DNA of 64,000 bases from positions 3,100,001 through 3,164,000 of the forward strand of contig NZ_CP044065.1 in the NCBI RefSeq assembly GCF_008693385.1, in the 5' to 3' direction. Position 1 is the stretch's first letter. Every line of letters starts with the position of its first letter. The position numbers were made by a program, and so were the translations under genes. Positions 28,293 through 40,632 of this stretch are shown here, in pieces. This DNA is from Cupriavidus pauculus. Lineage in GTDB: Bacteria; Pseudomonadota; Gammaproteobacteria; Burkholderiales; Burkholderiaceae. The notes under the pieces were generated by a model. That model did not search any database. It saw only the letters and a list, made by a program, of their open reading frames with translations, and was not told the DNA's origin.

Positions 28293-30931
28293 GACAACTC
28301 CTTGCCCGGCGCCGCGCCCGCGTGGCTGAAATAGCGCGAGGCGATCTCCTCCGATATGCGCGCCATGCGCTCGCCGAGGTGGTCGCACAAGGCCGCGAGC
28401 TTCGCGTGGCGGCCCGCGGGATCGGCCTCCACGAGCCCCGTGAGCGACGGCAGCGCCGTGGCGGGCGGCAGCATTTCCACAAGCGGCACGCGCGCCTGGC
28501 CGCTGGTGCCCGCGGGAATCTGCGCGAGCTTGTCGCGCAGCCGCTCCAGCACGCCATAGAGTCCGCGCGGATTGGTCGGTTCGATCACGAGCAACTGCAC
28601 GAGGGGGGCGAGGTCCGTCCTGCCCGGATACCGCGAGCGGAAGGTCAGCGTGCTGTCGAACAGGTGCAGCAGCAGGTCGAAGCCGCCCCGCGTAAGCAGG
28701 GCGCCGGTTTCCACGGCAGTCTCCAGCATCGGCGCGAGGCCGCCGATCCGTTCGATATGCCGGCCGATAAAGACCAGCCGCCAGGCCTCGTCGCGCGTCA
28801 TGCGGTCGCCCTGCGCGCCGCTGATCGCGCCGAGCTGCATGCTCAGGTGGTCGAGCGCCGCGAGCACGCGCGTGCGGTCGTAGCCGAGGCCGGCACCGTC
28901 GGCACGATCGGCACCCTCGCCGCTCCCCTCGGGCGTGCAGGCGGCCGCCATCGCCGCGCGGAAGTCGTTGCGCGCGGCGAGAATCGTGCGCCAGTGATCG
29001 TTGGAGAGCCGGTTGCGGATCTGGCTCGCGGCGCGCGCGTGGCCCGCGAGGGCATACATCACGCCCGAGCGGCCGGACGGGTCGGCCAGCGACATGACGA
29101 GGCGGCGCTCGAACGCCGCGAGCGACGCCGGAGACGAAGCGGGCGCGGATGCATCGGGTGTCGGCGTGTCCTCGGGCACGAGGCTGAACCACCGTGCAAG
29201 ACTGCCGATCATCGCCAGCGCGCCTTCGTCGGTTTCCTCATGCCGCTCGATGGAGCCGAGAATCTGGCGGCAGAGGCGCACCGTGTTCTCGGCGCGCTCG
29301 GCATAGCGGCCACCCCAGTACAGATTCTCCGCGGCGCGGCTGGACACCGTGAGCGCGGCCTGTGCCTGCGCGGCGGGCGCGGCGAGGCCCGTGCGCGCGG
29401 TCAGCGGCGTGGCGCCGATCGGCTGCGTCGATAGCACCCACGTGTCCGCGCTCGTGCCGCCGGTGCGCATCGATACCGCGTCGCAGCCGGCGGGCGCGAG
29501 CCGCGTGAAGCCGCCCGGCATCACCTGCCAGCCACCGTTGCCATCGGACACGGCGTACACGCGCAGCATGGCCGCGCGCGAGCGCATGCGGCGATCGCCC
29601 GCATCCCAGCAGGGCGTGTGCGAGAGCGCGAGCGGCGCCTGGATCGTGTAGCGGTCGGGCATGGCCTCGATGCGCGCGCGCCAGTCGGGCAATGGCTGCA
29701 CGCCGCGTTCCTGCCCGGGGAGCGTTTCGCAGTCGATGTCCGCTTCGATCTCGGCTTCCGTGCCCGCTTCAATCTCCGCGTCCGCTTCCGCCTGGGCTTC
29801 CGGGTATGTCGGCATGACGTACGCCTCGCCCAGCGCCTCGAAGGCCCGCTCGCGCGCGGCCGCCTCGCCGCACCACCACGTGTCCACATCGGGCAGCCGC
29901 AGCGACTCGCCGATCAGTGCCTCGGCGATGCCCGGCAGAAACCCGTGAATCGCCGGCGACTCGAGAAAGCCCGAGCCCGGCATATTGGAGATCAGCACAT
30001 TGCCCGCGCGCATCGCCTCGAGCAGCCCCGGCACGCCGACCATCGAATCCGCGCGCAATTCGAGCGGATCGCACAGCACGTCATCGACGCGGCGAACGAT
30101 CACATCGACGCGCTCGAGGCCGCCGAACGTCTTCAGGTAGACCACGTCGTTGCGCACCGTCAGGTCGCCGCCCTCGACGAGCGTGATACCGAGGTAACGC
30201 GCGAGGAACGCATGCTCGAAGTACATCGCGCTCGCCGGGCCCGGGGTCAGCAGCACGAGATGCCGCTCGCCGGAGACGCCCTCGATCGGCAGGTGGGTGA
30301 GCGTGGAGATCAACTGCGCGAAGGCCGGCGGCAGACGCCGCACATGCTGCGCGCGGAACGCCTCGGCAAGCTGGCCCGCGACGATGAGCCGGTTCTCGAG
30401 CGCGTAGCCCATGCCCGCGGGGGTTTCGGTGCGATGCGCGAGCACGGTCCAGCCTCCCTCGCCATGGACGAGGTCGACCGCGACGATCTGCAGGAAGCTC
30501 CCGCCGGGGGGCTGGTAGCCCTTGAGCCCGCGCAGATAGCAGGGATGTCCGAACACGAGGCCCGGCGGCAGCAGGCCGCGCGCGAGCAGCGTCTGCGGCC
30601 CATAGATATCGGCCATGATCGCGTTGGCCAGCACCGCGCGCTGGGTCACGCCCGCCTCGATCGCGGCCCAGTCGTCCTCTGCAATCAGGAACGGCAGCAG
30701 TTCCAGCGCCCAGTCGCGCGCGCTGTCCTCCTCCGCATGGACGTTGAAGGTCACGCCGTTGTCGCGGACCTGCCGCGCCACGGCGGCGGCGCGGGCGGCA
30801 AGCGTGTCCGCGCGCGGCGCGCCCAGCGCCTCGTAGAAGCCGCCCCATGGCGCGCGCATCGCCCCGTCGGGTCCGCGCAGTTCGTCGAGATGGCCGTCCG
30901 GCACGGGCGGCGGCATGAGTGTGTCGGCCAT
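28289..30931 (-). CDS. fused circularly permuted ATP-grasp and alpha-E protein
   Basis: This 880-residue protein joins a circularly permuted type 2 ATP-grasp domain (residues about 30-470, DUF404/DUF407) to an alpha-helical alpha-E domain (DUF403, about 560-870). The ATP-grasp part shows GVTFNVHAEED, LVLLTPGPASAMYFEHAFLA and SNMPGSGFLESPA. The alpha-E part starts SSRAAENLYWGGRYAERAEN. ATP-grasp enzymes make amide-like bonds, so a peptide-type product is likely. Between the conserved blocks is a very acidic Glu/Ala run encoded at 29720-29803. The ATG at 30931 fits the family start. It overlaps the transglutaminase gene. Confidence 0.88.
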   Translation of the reverse strand: MADTLMPPPVPDGHLDELRGPDGAMRAPWGGFYEALGAPRADTLAARAAAVARQVRDNGVTFNVHAEEDSARDWALELLPFLIAEDDWAAIEAGVTQRAVLANAIMADIYGPQTLLARGLLPPGLVFGHPCYLRGLKGYQPPGGSFLQIVAVDLVHGEGGWTVLAHRTETPAGMGYALENRLIVAGQLAEAFRAQHVRRLPPAFAQLISTLTHLPIEGVSGERHLVLLTPGPASAMYFEHAFLARYLGITLVEGGDLTVRNDVVYLKTFGGLERVDVIVRRVDDVLCDPLELRADSMVGVPGLLEAMRAGNVLISNMPGSGFLESPAIHGFLPGIAEALIGESLRLPDVDTWWCGEAAARERAFEALGEAYVMPTYPEAQAEADAEIEAGTEAEIEADIDCETLPGQERGVQPLPDWRARIEAMPDRYTIQAPLALSHTPCWDAGDRRMRSRAAMLRVYAVSDGNGGWQVMPGGFTRLAPAGCDAVSMRTGGTSADTWVLSTQPIGATPLTARTGLAAPAAQAQAALTVSSRAAENLYWGGRYAERAENTVRLCRQILGSIERHEETDEGALAMIGSLARWFSLVPEDTPTPDASAPASSPASLAAFERRLVMSLADPSGRSGVMYALAGHARAASQIRNRLSNDHWRTILAARNDFRAAMAAACTPEGSGEGADRADGAGLGYDRTRVLAALDHLSMQLGAISGAQGDRMTRDEAWRLVFIGRHIERIGGLAPMLETAVETGALLTRGGFDLLLHLFDSTLTFRSRYPGRTDLAPLVQLLVIEPTNPRGLYGVLERLRDKLAQIPAGTSGQARVPLVEMLPPATALPSLTGLVEADPAGRHAKLAALCDHLGERMARISEEIASRYFSHAGAAPGKELS

Positions 30932-30947
30932 GGCATGGCCGCCGGTG

Positions 30948-31715
30948 CTACATCGCTTTGGCATTGGCTCCCTTGTTGCCATTTGCGCGTACGGTTTCCT
31001 CGAGCAGCGATCGCAGCTTGGCCAGCGCGCCGGGGTCCCCGTGCGCGGCCGACCGGGCGTACCAGATCTTTGCCTGCTCGATATCCTTTTCCACCACGCC
31101 CGGCTCGCCACGCTCGTAATAGCTGCCGACGATGTACTGCGCGCCGCCGTCCCCGGCCGTCGCGGCACGGCTGTACCACGTGAACGCCTTGCCGTAGTCG
31201 AGATCGACCCCGCGGCCGGTGAAGTAATTGGTGGCCAGCGCCATCTGCGCCTGCGTATGCCCGCCCTGCGCGGCCATCGCGTACCAGCGGTTGGCCTCGG
31301 CGAGCGATTTCGGCACGAGGCCGCCCCGTTCGTAGAGATCGCCGAGCGTGTACTGCGCGTGTGTCATCTGGTTATCGGCAGCCTTGCGCAACCACACGAG
31401 GGCTTCCTCGGGCTTCGCGGGCGTACCTTCTCCGCGCAGCAGCATCATCGCGTAATTGAATTGCGCCAGCCGGTTGCCCTGCCTGGCCGCGGCGGCAAAA
31501 CCCTGCAGCGCGGCGTCGTAGCGGCCCGCGTCGTAGTCGGCCACGGCGGCCTGGGTCTGCGATTGCGCGGGAGCGGGCCGCTCCGTGGCGACGGCCCGGG
31601 TGGCGGCCGCCGCGGGCAACGCGATGGCGAGCGCCATCGCTGACGCCAGCGCGGCGCGCCAGATCGGCGGGATGCGCGCGCCGGAGGCGCGGCGCGGCGG
31701 GGGCAAGGCAGGCAT
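30948..31715 (-). CDS. exported Sel1-repeat (TPR-like) protein
   Basis: This 255-residue protein has an N-terminal hydrophobic export segment (about 20-38) and then a run of Sel1-like repeats, each about 36 residues (for example AQFNYAMMLLRGEGTPAKPE and QMALATNYFTGRGVDLDYGK). Sel1 repeats scaffold protein contacts. The mature domain would face the periplasm. It lies 16 bases upstream of the ATP-grasp gene in the same direction and may be part of that operon, though no functional link is evident. Confidence 0.82.
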   Translation of the reverse strand: MPALPPPRRASGARIPPIWRAALASAMALAIALPAAAATRAVATERPAPAQSQTQAAVADYDAGRYDAALQGFAAAARQGNRLAQFNYAMMLLRGEGTPAKPEEALVWLRKAADNQMTHAQYTLGDLYERGGLVPKSLAEANRWYAMAAQGGHTQAQMALATNYFTGRGVDLDYGKAFTWYSRAATAGDGGAQYIVGSYYERGEPGVVEKDIEQAKIWYARSAAHGDPGALAKLRSLLEETVRANGNKGANAKAM

Positions 31716-31796
31716 AAGGAGGCTCCGGTTCGCCAGTCACCTGCCAGTGTAGTGGGGAAGGCTCGCGTCCGGTGTAGGCGCCCTCCGCCATTCACA

Positions 31797-31839
31797 GGAG
31801 AAATACCACCGTTATGAAATTACGGCCTTGTATTTCTCC
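31797..31839. repeat. inverted repeat between the Sel1 gene and kdpE
   Basis: GGAGAAATAC (31797-31806) and GTATTTCTCC (31830-31839) are perfect 10-base arms around 23 bases, which contain a second short pair (CCGT and ACGG). The element lies between the kdpE 3' end and the Sel1 gene promoter region. There is no T-tract, so it may be a structural or protein-binding site rather than a simple terminator. Confidence 0.6.
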
Positions 31840-31855
31840 CGCATATAGCGCATCG

Positions 31856-32551
<696 letters not shown>

Positions 32552-32552
32552 G

Positions 32553-35459
32553 TCAGTGAGAATCCTTGCCGCGCATCGATGGCGGCGCGACGTCCACAGT
32601 TTCCAGGATTTCCGGCTCGATCGCCGGCGGATTGCCGCGCGGCAGCGCCAGCGTGAAGCGCGCGCCCGCGCCCTCCACCGCATCGGCCCAGATCCGTCCG
32701 CCATGCGCCTGCATGATCGCATCGCATACCGCGAGTCCGAGGCCCACGCCGGCCGTCGCCGATTCGCTGTCGCCCCGCACGAACTTCTCGAAGATCTGCC
32801 GCTCGCGGCCGCGCGGGACGCCGGGGCCATCGTCCTCGACGACCAGACGCACCTCGTCGCCGACGATCGCGCCGTGCAGCCGAATCTCGGTCCCCGCCGG
32901 GGTGTACTTGGCCGCGTTCTCGAGCAGGTTGCACAGCACGCGTTCCATCAGCACGCCATCGCATTCGACGAGCGGCAATGCGGACAGGTCCGCCACGCGC
33001 ACGCGATGTCCGGCCAGCGCATCGCGCAGCGACGCGAGCGCGGCACCGACGAGTTCTTCCAGCGACTGCCACGTGCGCTGCAATGCCACGTCGTGCCGCT
33101 GCAGGCGCGCCATGTCCAGCAGGTTCACGACCATCGTGCGCATGCGCTGTGCCTGCCCGCGCATCGCATCGACCGTCGCCGCCACGTCGTCGCGCAACGG
33201 TGGGTCCGTTCGTTGCAGCGTCTCTGCCATGCCGATCAGCCCCGTGAGCGGCGTGCGCAGATCGTGCGATACCGCGGCCAGCAGCGAACTGCGCAGCCGC
33301 TCCGATTCGATCGACAGCAGCGCCTGCTGCGCGACCTCGACGTAGTGCAGCCGCTCGATCGCAATCGCGATCAGCGTCGTGAACACGTCCGCCTGGCGGC
33401 GCAGGTCGGGCGCCGCGAGCGCGCGCCATGCGCGCGGCTCCACCGCGAGCACGCCGCGCGTCTGCATCGGCGCCTTCAGCGGCAGGTACAGCACGGTGCT
33501 GCCCGGCAACGTATGCGTACCCGTGCCTGCGGGCTGGCCGTGATCGAACACCCATTGCGCCAGTACCTTGTCGATGGCCTCGCCCCTGCGCAGGTCGGCG
33601 GCATCTCTTTGCGCCGCGTCCGGGCCGCCGTCGATCGCAAGCGATACCAGCCGACCCTGCGCGCCCACCACGAACAACGTCGCCTGCGCGTCGAACGCGG
33701 CGCGCAGAAAGCGGCTGCCGATCTCGCCGATCTGCTCGACGGTCAGCGCGGCCGACAACTCGCGCGCGAGTTCGTACAGCGTGCGCGCATCGGTCTCGCG
33801 CCGCACGGCGACGCGCGCCTGTTCGCGCAGGCCCGCCGTCAGCTGACCGATCACGAGGCCGACCGTGAGCATCACCACGAAGGTCAGCAGGTACTGCACA
33901 TCGCTGACCGCGAACGACAGCCGCGGCGGGACGAAGAAATAATCGAACGATCCGACCGCGAGCACCGAAGTGAACGCTGCCGGCCCGCGGCCATGGCGCA
34001 GTGCCACACCGACGACGGCCGCGAGGAACAGCATCGCGATATTGACGAGGTCGAACCACGGCCGCGCGAGCATCGACAGCGCCGACGCCGCGCCGCACCA
34101 GAGCACGGCCCAGCCGTAGTCGTAGAGGCGCTTGCGGCGGACCTCCGCCGCCGCGGCCTCGTCTTCCGCGGTGCGCGCATCGGGGCTCGGCGCGAGCCCG
34201 CCGGGGCCGGCCGCGCGCGGCCGCAATTCGGTACGCGTGGTGTCGGCCGCCACGCGGATCACGTCGATCTCGGGGCAGCCCGCCGCCAGGGCATCCGCAA
34301 AGGTCTGCCGCCCGATCAACCGGTTGCCGACGCCCAGCGCGGGCGCCATCGCGCGGGCGAGCCAGGCGCGTCCGCGTTCGAGCCAGTGGGCCTCACGCGG
34401 CCATTCGGTACGCGCGCGGCCCACGATGACCTTGGTCAGGTTGTGACGGCGCACGTATCCCGTGACGGCGCCGACCATGTCATCGCCCGCGAGCGTGTCA
34501 GTACGCGCGCCGAGCTCCTCCGCAAGCTGCATCGCGGCCTGCATGCGCGCGCGCACCGTATCGGCAAGCGGCGTGAGGCGCGGCGTGGCGATCGTCACCA
34601 CGTGCCAGTCGCAGTCGAGCTGGCTTGCAAGTCGCCGCGCGCTGCGCACGACCTGTTCCGCATCGTCCCCGCTGCCGATGCACGCGAGCACCGCTTCGCG
34701 CGTGCGCCATACGGGCGCGATGGCGCGCGCATCGCGATAGGCGCGCACATCGTCGTCGACGCGATCGGCCGTGCGGCGCAGCGCGAGTTCGCGCAGCGCC
34801 ATCAGGTTGCCCTTGCGGAAGAAATTGCGTGCGGCTTGCTGGGCCTGTTCGGCCAGATAGACCTTGCCCTCGCGCAACCGCCGCAGCAGTTCGTCGGCGG
34901 GCAGATCGACGAGCATGACCTCGTCCGCGCCGTCGAACACGGCGTCGGGCACGGTCTCCCATACGCGCACGCCGGTAATGCCCCCGACGGCCTGGTTGAG
35001 GCTGTCGAGATGCTGCACGTTGACGGTGGTCCAGACATCGATGCCCGCGGCCTGCAGCTCCTGGATGTCCTGCCAGCGCTTCGGATGGCGGCTGCCCGCG
35101 GCGTTGGAGTGCGCGAGTTCGTCCACGAGCACGAGCGCGGGACGCCGCGCGAGCGCGCCGTCGAGGTCGAATTCCTGGAGCACGCGATCGCGGTACGGCA
35201 CCGCACGCATCGGCAGCCGCTCGAGGCCGTCCAGCAGCGCCTCGGTCTCCGCGCGGCCATGCGTCTCGACGATGCCGATCACGACGTCGGTGCCCTGCAT
35301 GCGCAGCGCGCGCGCCGCGCTGAGCATTGCAAACGTCTTGCCGACGCCTGCCGACGCGCCGAAATACACGCGCAGCTTGCCGCGCGCGGCGCGCGCGCCC
35401 TCCGCCTGCACGCGTTCGAGCAGATCATCCGGGTCGGGGCGGGCGACGGGTTCGGTCAT
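32553..35459 (-). CDS. kdpD: sensor histidine kinase KdpD
   Basis: KdpD senses potassium limitation and phosphorylates KdpE. This 968-residue protein has the N-terminal KdpD domain with Walker A GASAGVGKT (34-42), a universal stress protein-like region, four closely spaced membrane helices near the middle, a GAF-like region, His kinase motif SHDLRTPLTG (His about 732), the N box NLLENAAKYTPAG and the G boxes EDDGPGVP and GVGLGLAV. The ATG at 35459 was preferred over one 14 codons upstream. It lies 93 bases after kdpC. Confidence 0.95.
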   Translation of the reverse strand: MTEPVARPDPDDLLERVQAEGARAARGKLRVYFGASAGVGKTFAMLSAARALRMQGTDVVIGIVETHGRAETEALLDGLERLPMRAVPYRDRVLQEFDLDGALARRPALVLVDELAHSNAAGSRHPKRWQDIQELQAAGIDVWTTVNVQHLDSLNQAVGGITGVRVWETVPDAVFDGADEVMLVDLPADELLRRLREGKVYLAEQAQQAARNFFRKGNLMALRELALRRTADRVDDDVRAYRDARAIAPVWRTREAVLACIGSGDDAEQVVRSARRLASQLDCDWHVVTIATPRLTPLADTVRARMQAAMQLAEELGARTDTLAGDDMVGAVTGYVRRHNLTKVIVGRARTEWPREAHWLERGRAWLARAMAPALGVGNRLIGRQTFADALAAGCPEIDVIRVAADTTRTELRPRAAGPGGLAPSPDARTAEDEAAAAEVRRKRLYDYGWAVLWCGAASALSMLARPWFDLVNIAMLFLAAVVGVALRHGRGPAAFTSVLAVGSFDYFFVPPRLSFAVSDVQYLLTFVVMLTVGLVIGQLTAGLREQARVAVRRETDARTLYELARELSAALTVEQIGEIGSRFLRAAFDAQATLFVVGAQGRLVSLAIDGGPDAAQRDAADLRRGEAIDKVLAQWVFDHGQPAGTGTHTLPGSTVLYLPLKAPMQTRGVLAVEPRAWRALAAPDLRRQADVFTTLIAIAIERLHYVEVAQQALLSIESERLRSSLLAAVSHDLRTPLTGLIGMAETLQRTDPPLRDDVAATVDAMRGQAQRMRTMVVNLLDMARLQRHDVALQRTWQSLEELVGAALASLRDALAGHRVRVADLSALPLVECDGVLMERVLCNLLENAAKYTPAGTEIRLHGAIVGDEVRLVVEDDGPGVPRGRERQIFEKFVRGDSESATAGVGLGLAVCDAIMQAHGGRIWADAVEGAGARFTLALPRGNPPAIEPEILETVDVAPPSMRGKDSH

Positions 35460-35552
35460 CGGTATTCGGTGAAGAGTCGCTGCGATTCTGCCACGGCGCA
35501 ACGGCCAGCGGGGTTCCTGCTTCTTGTGCGGAAGGGGGAACCCCGCGCGGCA

Positions 35553-36176
35553 TTACTTCATGGCATCGAGTGCCAGGTTCAGCTTCAGCACGTTGACACC
35601 CGGCTCGCCGAACACGTCCAGCCCGGGGCTGCGCGTGTTCGCGGCGATCAGCGCCTCCACCTTCGCCAAGGGCACGCCGCGCAGGCGCGCCACGCGGGCG
35701 GCCTGGTACTGCGCGGCCGCGGGGCTGATATGCGGGTCCAGTCCGCTGCCCGATGCGGTCACGAGATCGACGGGCACGGGCTTGTCGTTGCCCGGATCCG
35801 CCTCGCGCAGCGCGTCGATGCGCGCCTTGGCGGCATCGGTGAGCGCCGGGTTGGTCGGGCCCAGGTTCGAGCCGACCGACGCGGCCGCGTTGTACGGCAT
35901 CGGCGCGGTCGCCGACAGGCGGCCCCAGAAGTACTTCGGATCGGAGAACGGCTGGCCGATCAGTTCGGAGCCGACGACCTTGCCATCCCTGACGATCAGC
36001 GAGCCCGCGGCCTCGTGCGGGAACACCGCGCGCGCGATGCCCGTGACCACGCCCGGATACAGCAGGCCCGTCACGATCGACAGCGCGACGAACAACGTCA
36101 GCGCGGGACGCAGCATGCCCTGCTGCACGGGAGGCTGCGGCGACGCAGCGGGGGTGGTTTTCAGTTGCGATTGCAT
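35553..36176 (-). CDS. kdpC: potassium-transporting ATPase subunit KdpC
   Basis: KdpC is the single-helix subunit that stabilises the KdpFABC complex. The 207-residue protein has a helix at about residues 23-47, then the soluble domain with [40 protein letters not shown] and [10 protein letters not shown] at the end. It begins 15 bases after kdpB. Confidence 0.95.
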   Translation of the reverse strand: MQSQLKTTPAASPQPPVQQGMLRPALTLFVALSIVTGLLYPGVVTGIARAVFPHEAAGSLIVRDGKVVGSELIGQPFSDPKYFWGRLSATAPMPYNAAASVGSNLGPTNPALTDAAKARIDALREADPGNDKPVPVDLVTASGSGLDPHISPAAAQYQAARVARLRGVPLAKVEALIAANTRSPGLDVFGEPGVNVLKLNLALDAMK

Positions 36177-36191
36177 GAGGTTACTCCGGGC

Positions 36192-38417
<2,226 letters not shown>

Positions 38418-38430
38418 ACGAAGCTCCGAA

Positions 38431-40275
38431 TTAACGCGAGGCCGCGGTTACCGCCGCGGGCTGCGAAGACTGCAGCTGTTCCGCCACCGGGCCCAGCGCG
38501 AGCGCGGGCACATAGGTCAGGGCGCCCACCAGCAGCACCGAGCCGACCAGCAGCACGACGAACAGCGGACCATGCGTGGGCATGGTGCCGGCCGTGACCG
38601 GCGTGCGCTTCTTGGCCGCGAGCGAACCGGCCATGGCTAGCACGGGCACGATGATCCAGAAGCGGCCGAACCACATGGCCGCGGCCAGCAGCACGTTGTA
38701 GAACGGCGTATTGGCGGACAGGCCCGCGAACGCGCTGCCATTGTTGTTGGCCGCCGACGAGAGCGCGTACAGGACTTCGGAGAAGCCATGCGTGCCGGGG
38801 TTGAAGACACCGGCGCGGCCCGGTTCGGCGAGCACCGCGATGGCGGTACCCATGAGCACCAGCAGCGGCGTGACGAGAATGGCCACCGCGGTCATCTTCA
38901 TCTCGTACGTCTCGATCTTCTTGCCCAGGTACTCCGGCGTGCGGCCGATCATCAGCCCCGCGATGAACACGGCCAGGACCGCGTAGACGAGCATGCCGTA
39001 CAGGCCCGAACCCACGCCGCCGAACACCACTTCGCCCAGCTGCATCAGCAGCATCGGCACGAGTCCGCCGATGGCCGTGAACGAGTCGTGCATGGCGTTG
39101 ACGGCGCCGCACGACGCCGCGGTCGTGATCGTCGCGAACAGCGCGCTGGCGGAGATGCCGAAGCGCACTTCCTTGCCTTCCATGTTGCCGCCCGCCTGCA
39201 GCGCGGACGCGGCATGATCGATCGGCAGCTGCGAGAGCGCGGCCGTGATCTGGCCTTCCGACGCCATCGCGGCCAGTGCCATCACGACGAAGATCACCGT
39301 CATCGAGGCGATGACCGCCACGCCCTGCCGGCGGTCGCGCACCATCTCGCCGAACGTGAAGCACAGCGCGGCGGGAATCAGGAAGATCGCGAGCATCTCC
39401 AGCATGTTGGAGAACGGCGTCGGGTTTTCGAACGGATGGGCGGAGTTCGCATTGAAGAAGCCGCCACCGTTCGTGCCGAGCATCTTGATCGCCTCCTGCG
39501 ACGCCACGGGGCCCATCGCGAGCTGCTGCGTCGAGGTCTTTGCCGCCTCGGTCACGGGCTTGCCTTCCTTGTCGAGCACGGGCTGGCCCGCGGCATCGAC
39601 CTTCGGCTGCGTGTATTCCACTTCGGTGACGAGCGACACGTCCTTGTACGCGTCGAAGTTCTGGATCACGCCCTGGCCCACGAGCGCCACGGCCATGACG
39701 ACCGAAAGCGGCAGCAGGATGTACAGCGTGCTGCGCACCATGTCGGTCCAGAAGTTGCCGATGGTGTGCGCGGTATGGCGCGCAAACCCGCGGATCAGCG
39801 CGAACACGACGGCGATACCCGTCGCGGCCGACACGAAGTTCTGCACGGTCAGCGCGAGCATCTGCGTGAGGTAGCTCATCGTCGATTCGCCGGCATAGCC
39901 CTGCCAGTTCGTGTTGGCGACGAAGCTGATGGCGGTGTTGAACGACGAATCGGGCGACACCGCGCCGAAGCCCTGCGGATTCAGCGGCAGCATGCCCTGC
40001 AGGCGCTGCAGTGCGTAGACGGCGATCACGCCGAGCACGTTGAACACGATCAGCGCGATCGCGTACTGCTTCCAGCCCATCTCGGCCTCGGGGCGCACGC
40101 CGCCGAGGCGATAGATCAGGCGTTCGAGGGGGCGGCCCCAGGCCGTCAGCACATAGTTGCCCTCTTCCATCGCGCGGCGCATATAGCGGCCGAGGAACGG
40201 CCCCACGATGAACAGGATCGCGAGGAAGAGCGCGAGCAGCCCCAGAAACTGAGGCGTAATCGAATGGGAAGACAT
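38431..40275 (-). CDS. kdpA: potassium-transporting ATPase subunit KdpA
   Basis: KdpA is the potassium channel-like subunit that gives Kdp its selectivity. The 614-residue, multi-spanning protein has selectivity-filter segments such as [20 protein letters not shown] and [20 protein letters not shown]. It is somewhat longer than the ~557 residues of Escherichia coli, with part of the excess in a charged loop before the second filter segment. Its start shares one base with the kdpF stop (TGATG). Confidence 0.96.
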   Translation of the reverse strand: MSSHSITPQFLGLLALFLAILFIVGPFLGRYMRRAMEEGNYVLTAWGRPLERLIYRLGGVRPEAEMGWKQYAIALIVFNVLGVIAVYALQRLQGMLPLNPQGFGAVSPDSSFNTAISFVANTNWQGYAGESTMSYLTQMLALTVQNFVSAATGIAVVFALIRGFARHTAHTIGNFWTDMVRSTLYILLPLSVVMAVALVGQGVIQNFDAYKDVSLVTEVEYTQPKVDAAGQPVLDKEGKPVTEAAKTSTQQLAMGPVASQEAIKMLGTNGGGFFNANSAHPFENPTPFSNMLEMLAIFLIPAALCFTFGEMVRDRRQGVAVIASMTVIFVVMALAAMASEGQITAALSQLPIDHAASALQAGGNMEGKEVRFGISASALFATITTAASCGAVNAMHDSFTAIGGLVPMLLMQLGEVVFGGVGSGLYGMLVYAVLAVFIAGLMIGRTPEYLGKKIETYEMKMTAVAILVTPLLVLMGTAIAVLAEPGRAGVFNPGTHGFSEVLYALSSAANNNGSAFAGLSANTPFYNVLLAAAMWFGRFWIIVPVLAMAGSLAAKKRTPVTAGTMPTHGPLFVVLLVGSVLLVGALTYVPALALGPVAEQLQSSQPAAVTAASR

Positions 40276-40364
40276 CAGAATTTCTCCGGCCGGAACAGCG
40301 CGACGAGCAGGTAGATGAAGATGGCGACGGCCAGGCCGCCGCTCAGGAGGTCGGTCCAGTTCAT
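40275..40364 (-). CDS. kdpF: potassium-transporting ATPase small subunit KdpF
   Basis: This 29-residue single-helix peptide ([20 protein letters not shown], then VALFRPEKF) matches KdpF, which stabilises the KdpABC complex. It is too short for ordinary gene finding. It overlaps by one base with the 45-residue gene before it and with kdpA after it, so translation of all three is probably coupled. The final FRPEKF is typical of KdpF. Confidence 0.93.
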   Translation of the reverse strand: MNWTDLLSGGLAVAIFIYLLVALFRPEKF

Positions 40365-40501
40365 CAGCGCCCCCGTTCGTCGGCGCCGGTCTTCCCGTTC
40401 GGCTCGGATGGCGGCTGCGCGCCCAGCGCGGCGCACAGCGCCAGTAGCGCGCCCGTTAGCGCGCCAAACCCCAACAACACGATGAAATAGATCCCGTCCA
40501 T
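40364..40501 (-). CDS. 45-residue membrane peptide upstream of kdpF
   Basis: This small gene encodes [20 protein letters not shown] followed by [10 protein letters not shown] and a polar tail ending DERGR. It has one membrane helix (about residues 4-27) and a charged cytoplasmic-looking tail. Its stop shares a base with the kdpF ATG (TGATG), the same arrangement as kdpF-kdpA. Helix length, tight coupling and position argue for a real gene and perhaps an extra small subunit or assembly factor of Kdp. I do not know a named family. Confidence 0.75.
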   Translation of the reverse strand: MDGIYFIVLLGFGALTGALLALCAALGAQPPSEPNGKTGADERGR

Positions 40502-40580
40502 GGCAACTGCCTACGTGAGTGATTCACGGAAGGGAGGTTAGGGATTGGGGGGTAAAAAGGGGGTAGAGAGGGCGGAGGGG

Positions 40581-40601
40581 GGTGTAAAGAAAATATAAAA
40601 A
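40581..40601 (-). promoter_or_regulatory. KdpE-like binding box upstream of the kdp operon
   Basis: Read on the minus strand, this 21-base T-rich element starts TTTTTATA and ends TTTACACC. From memory it differs at about two positions from the KdpE site before Escherichia coli kdpFABC. It lies 80 bases upstream of the first kdp-cluster gene, as expected for an activator site. It also forms the U-tract of the corA terminator. The recalled comparison should be checked. Confidence 0.7.
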
Positions 40602-40628
40602 CGGCCGCCGGGTGCGCCCCGCGGCCGT
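40588..40628 (-). terminator. rho-independent terminator of corA
   Basis: ACGGCCGC (40601-40608) pairs with GCGGCCGT (40621-40628). On the minus strand the stem is followed by TTTTTATATTTT. It starts four bases past the corA stop. Its tail is the KdpE-like box. Confidence 0.85.
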
Positions 40629-40632
40629 GGGC

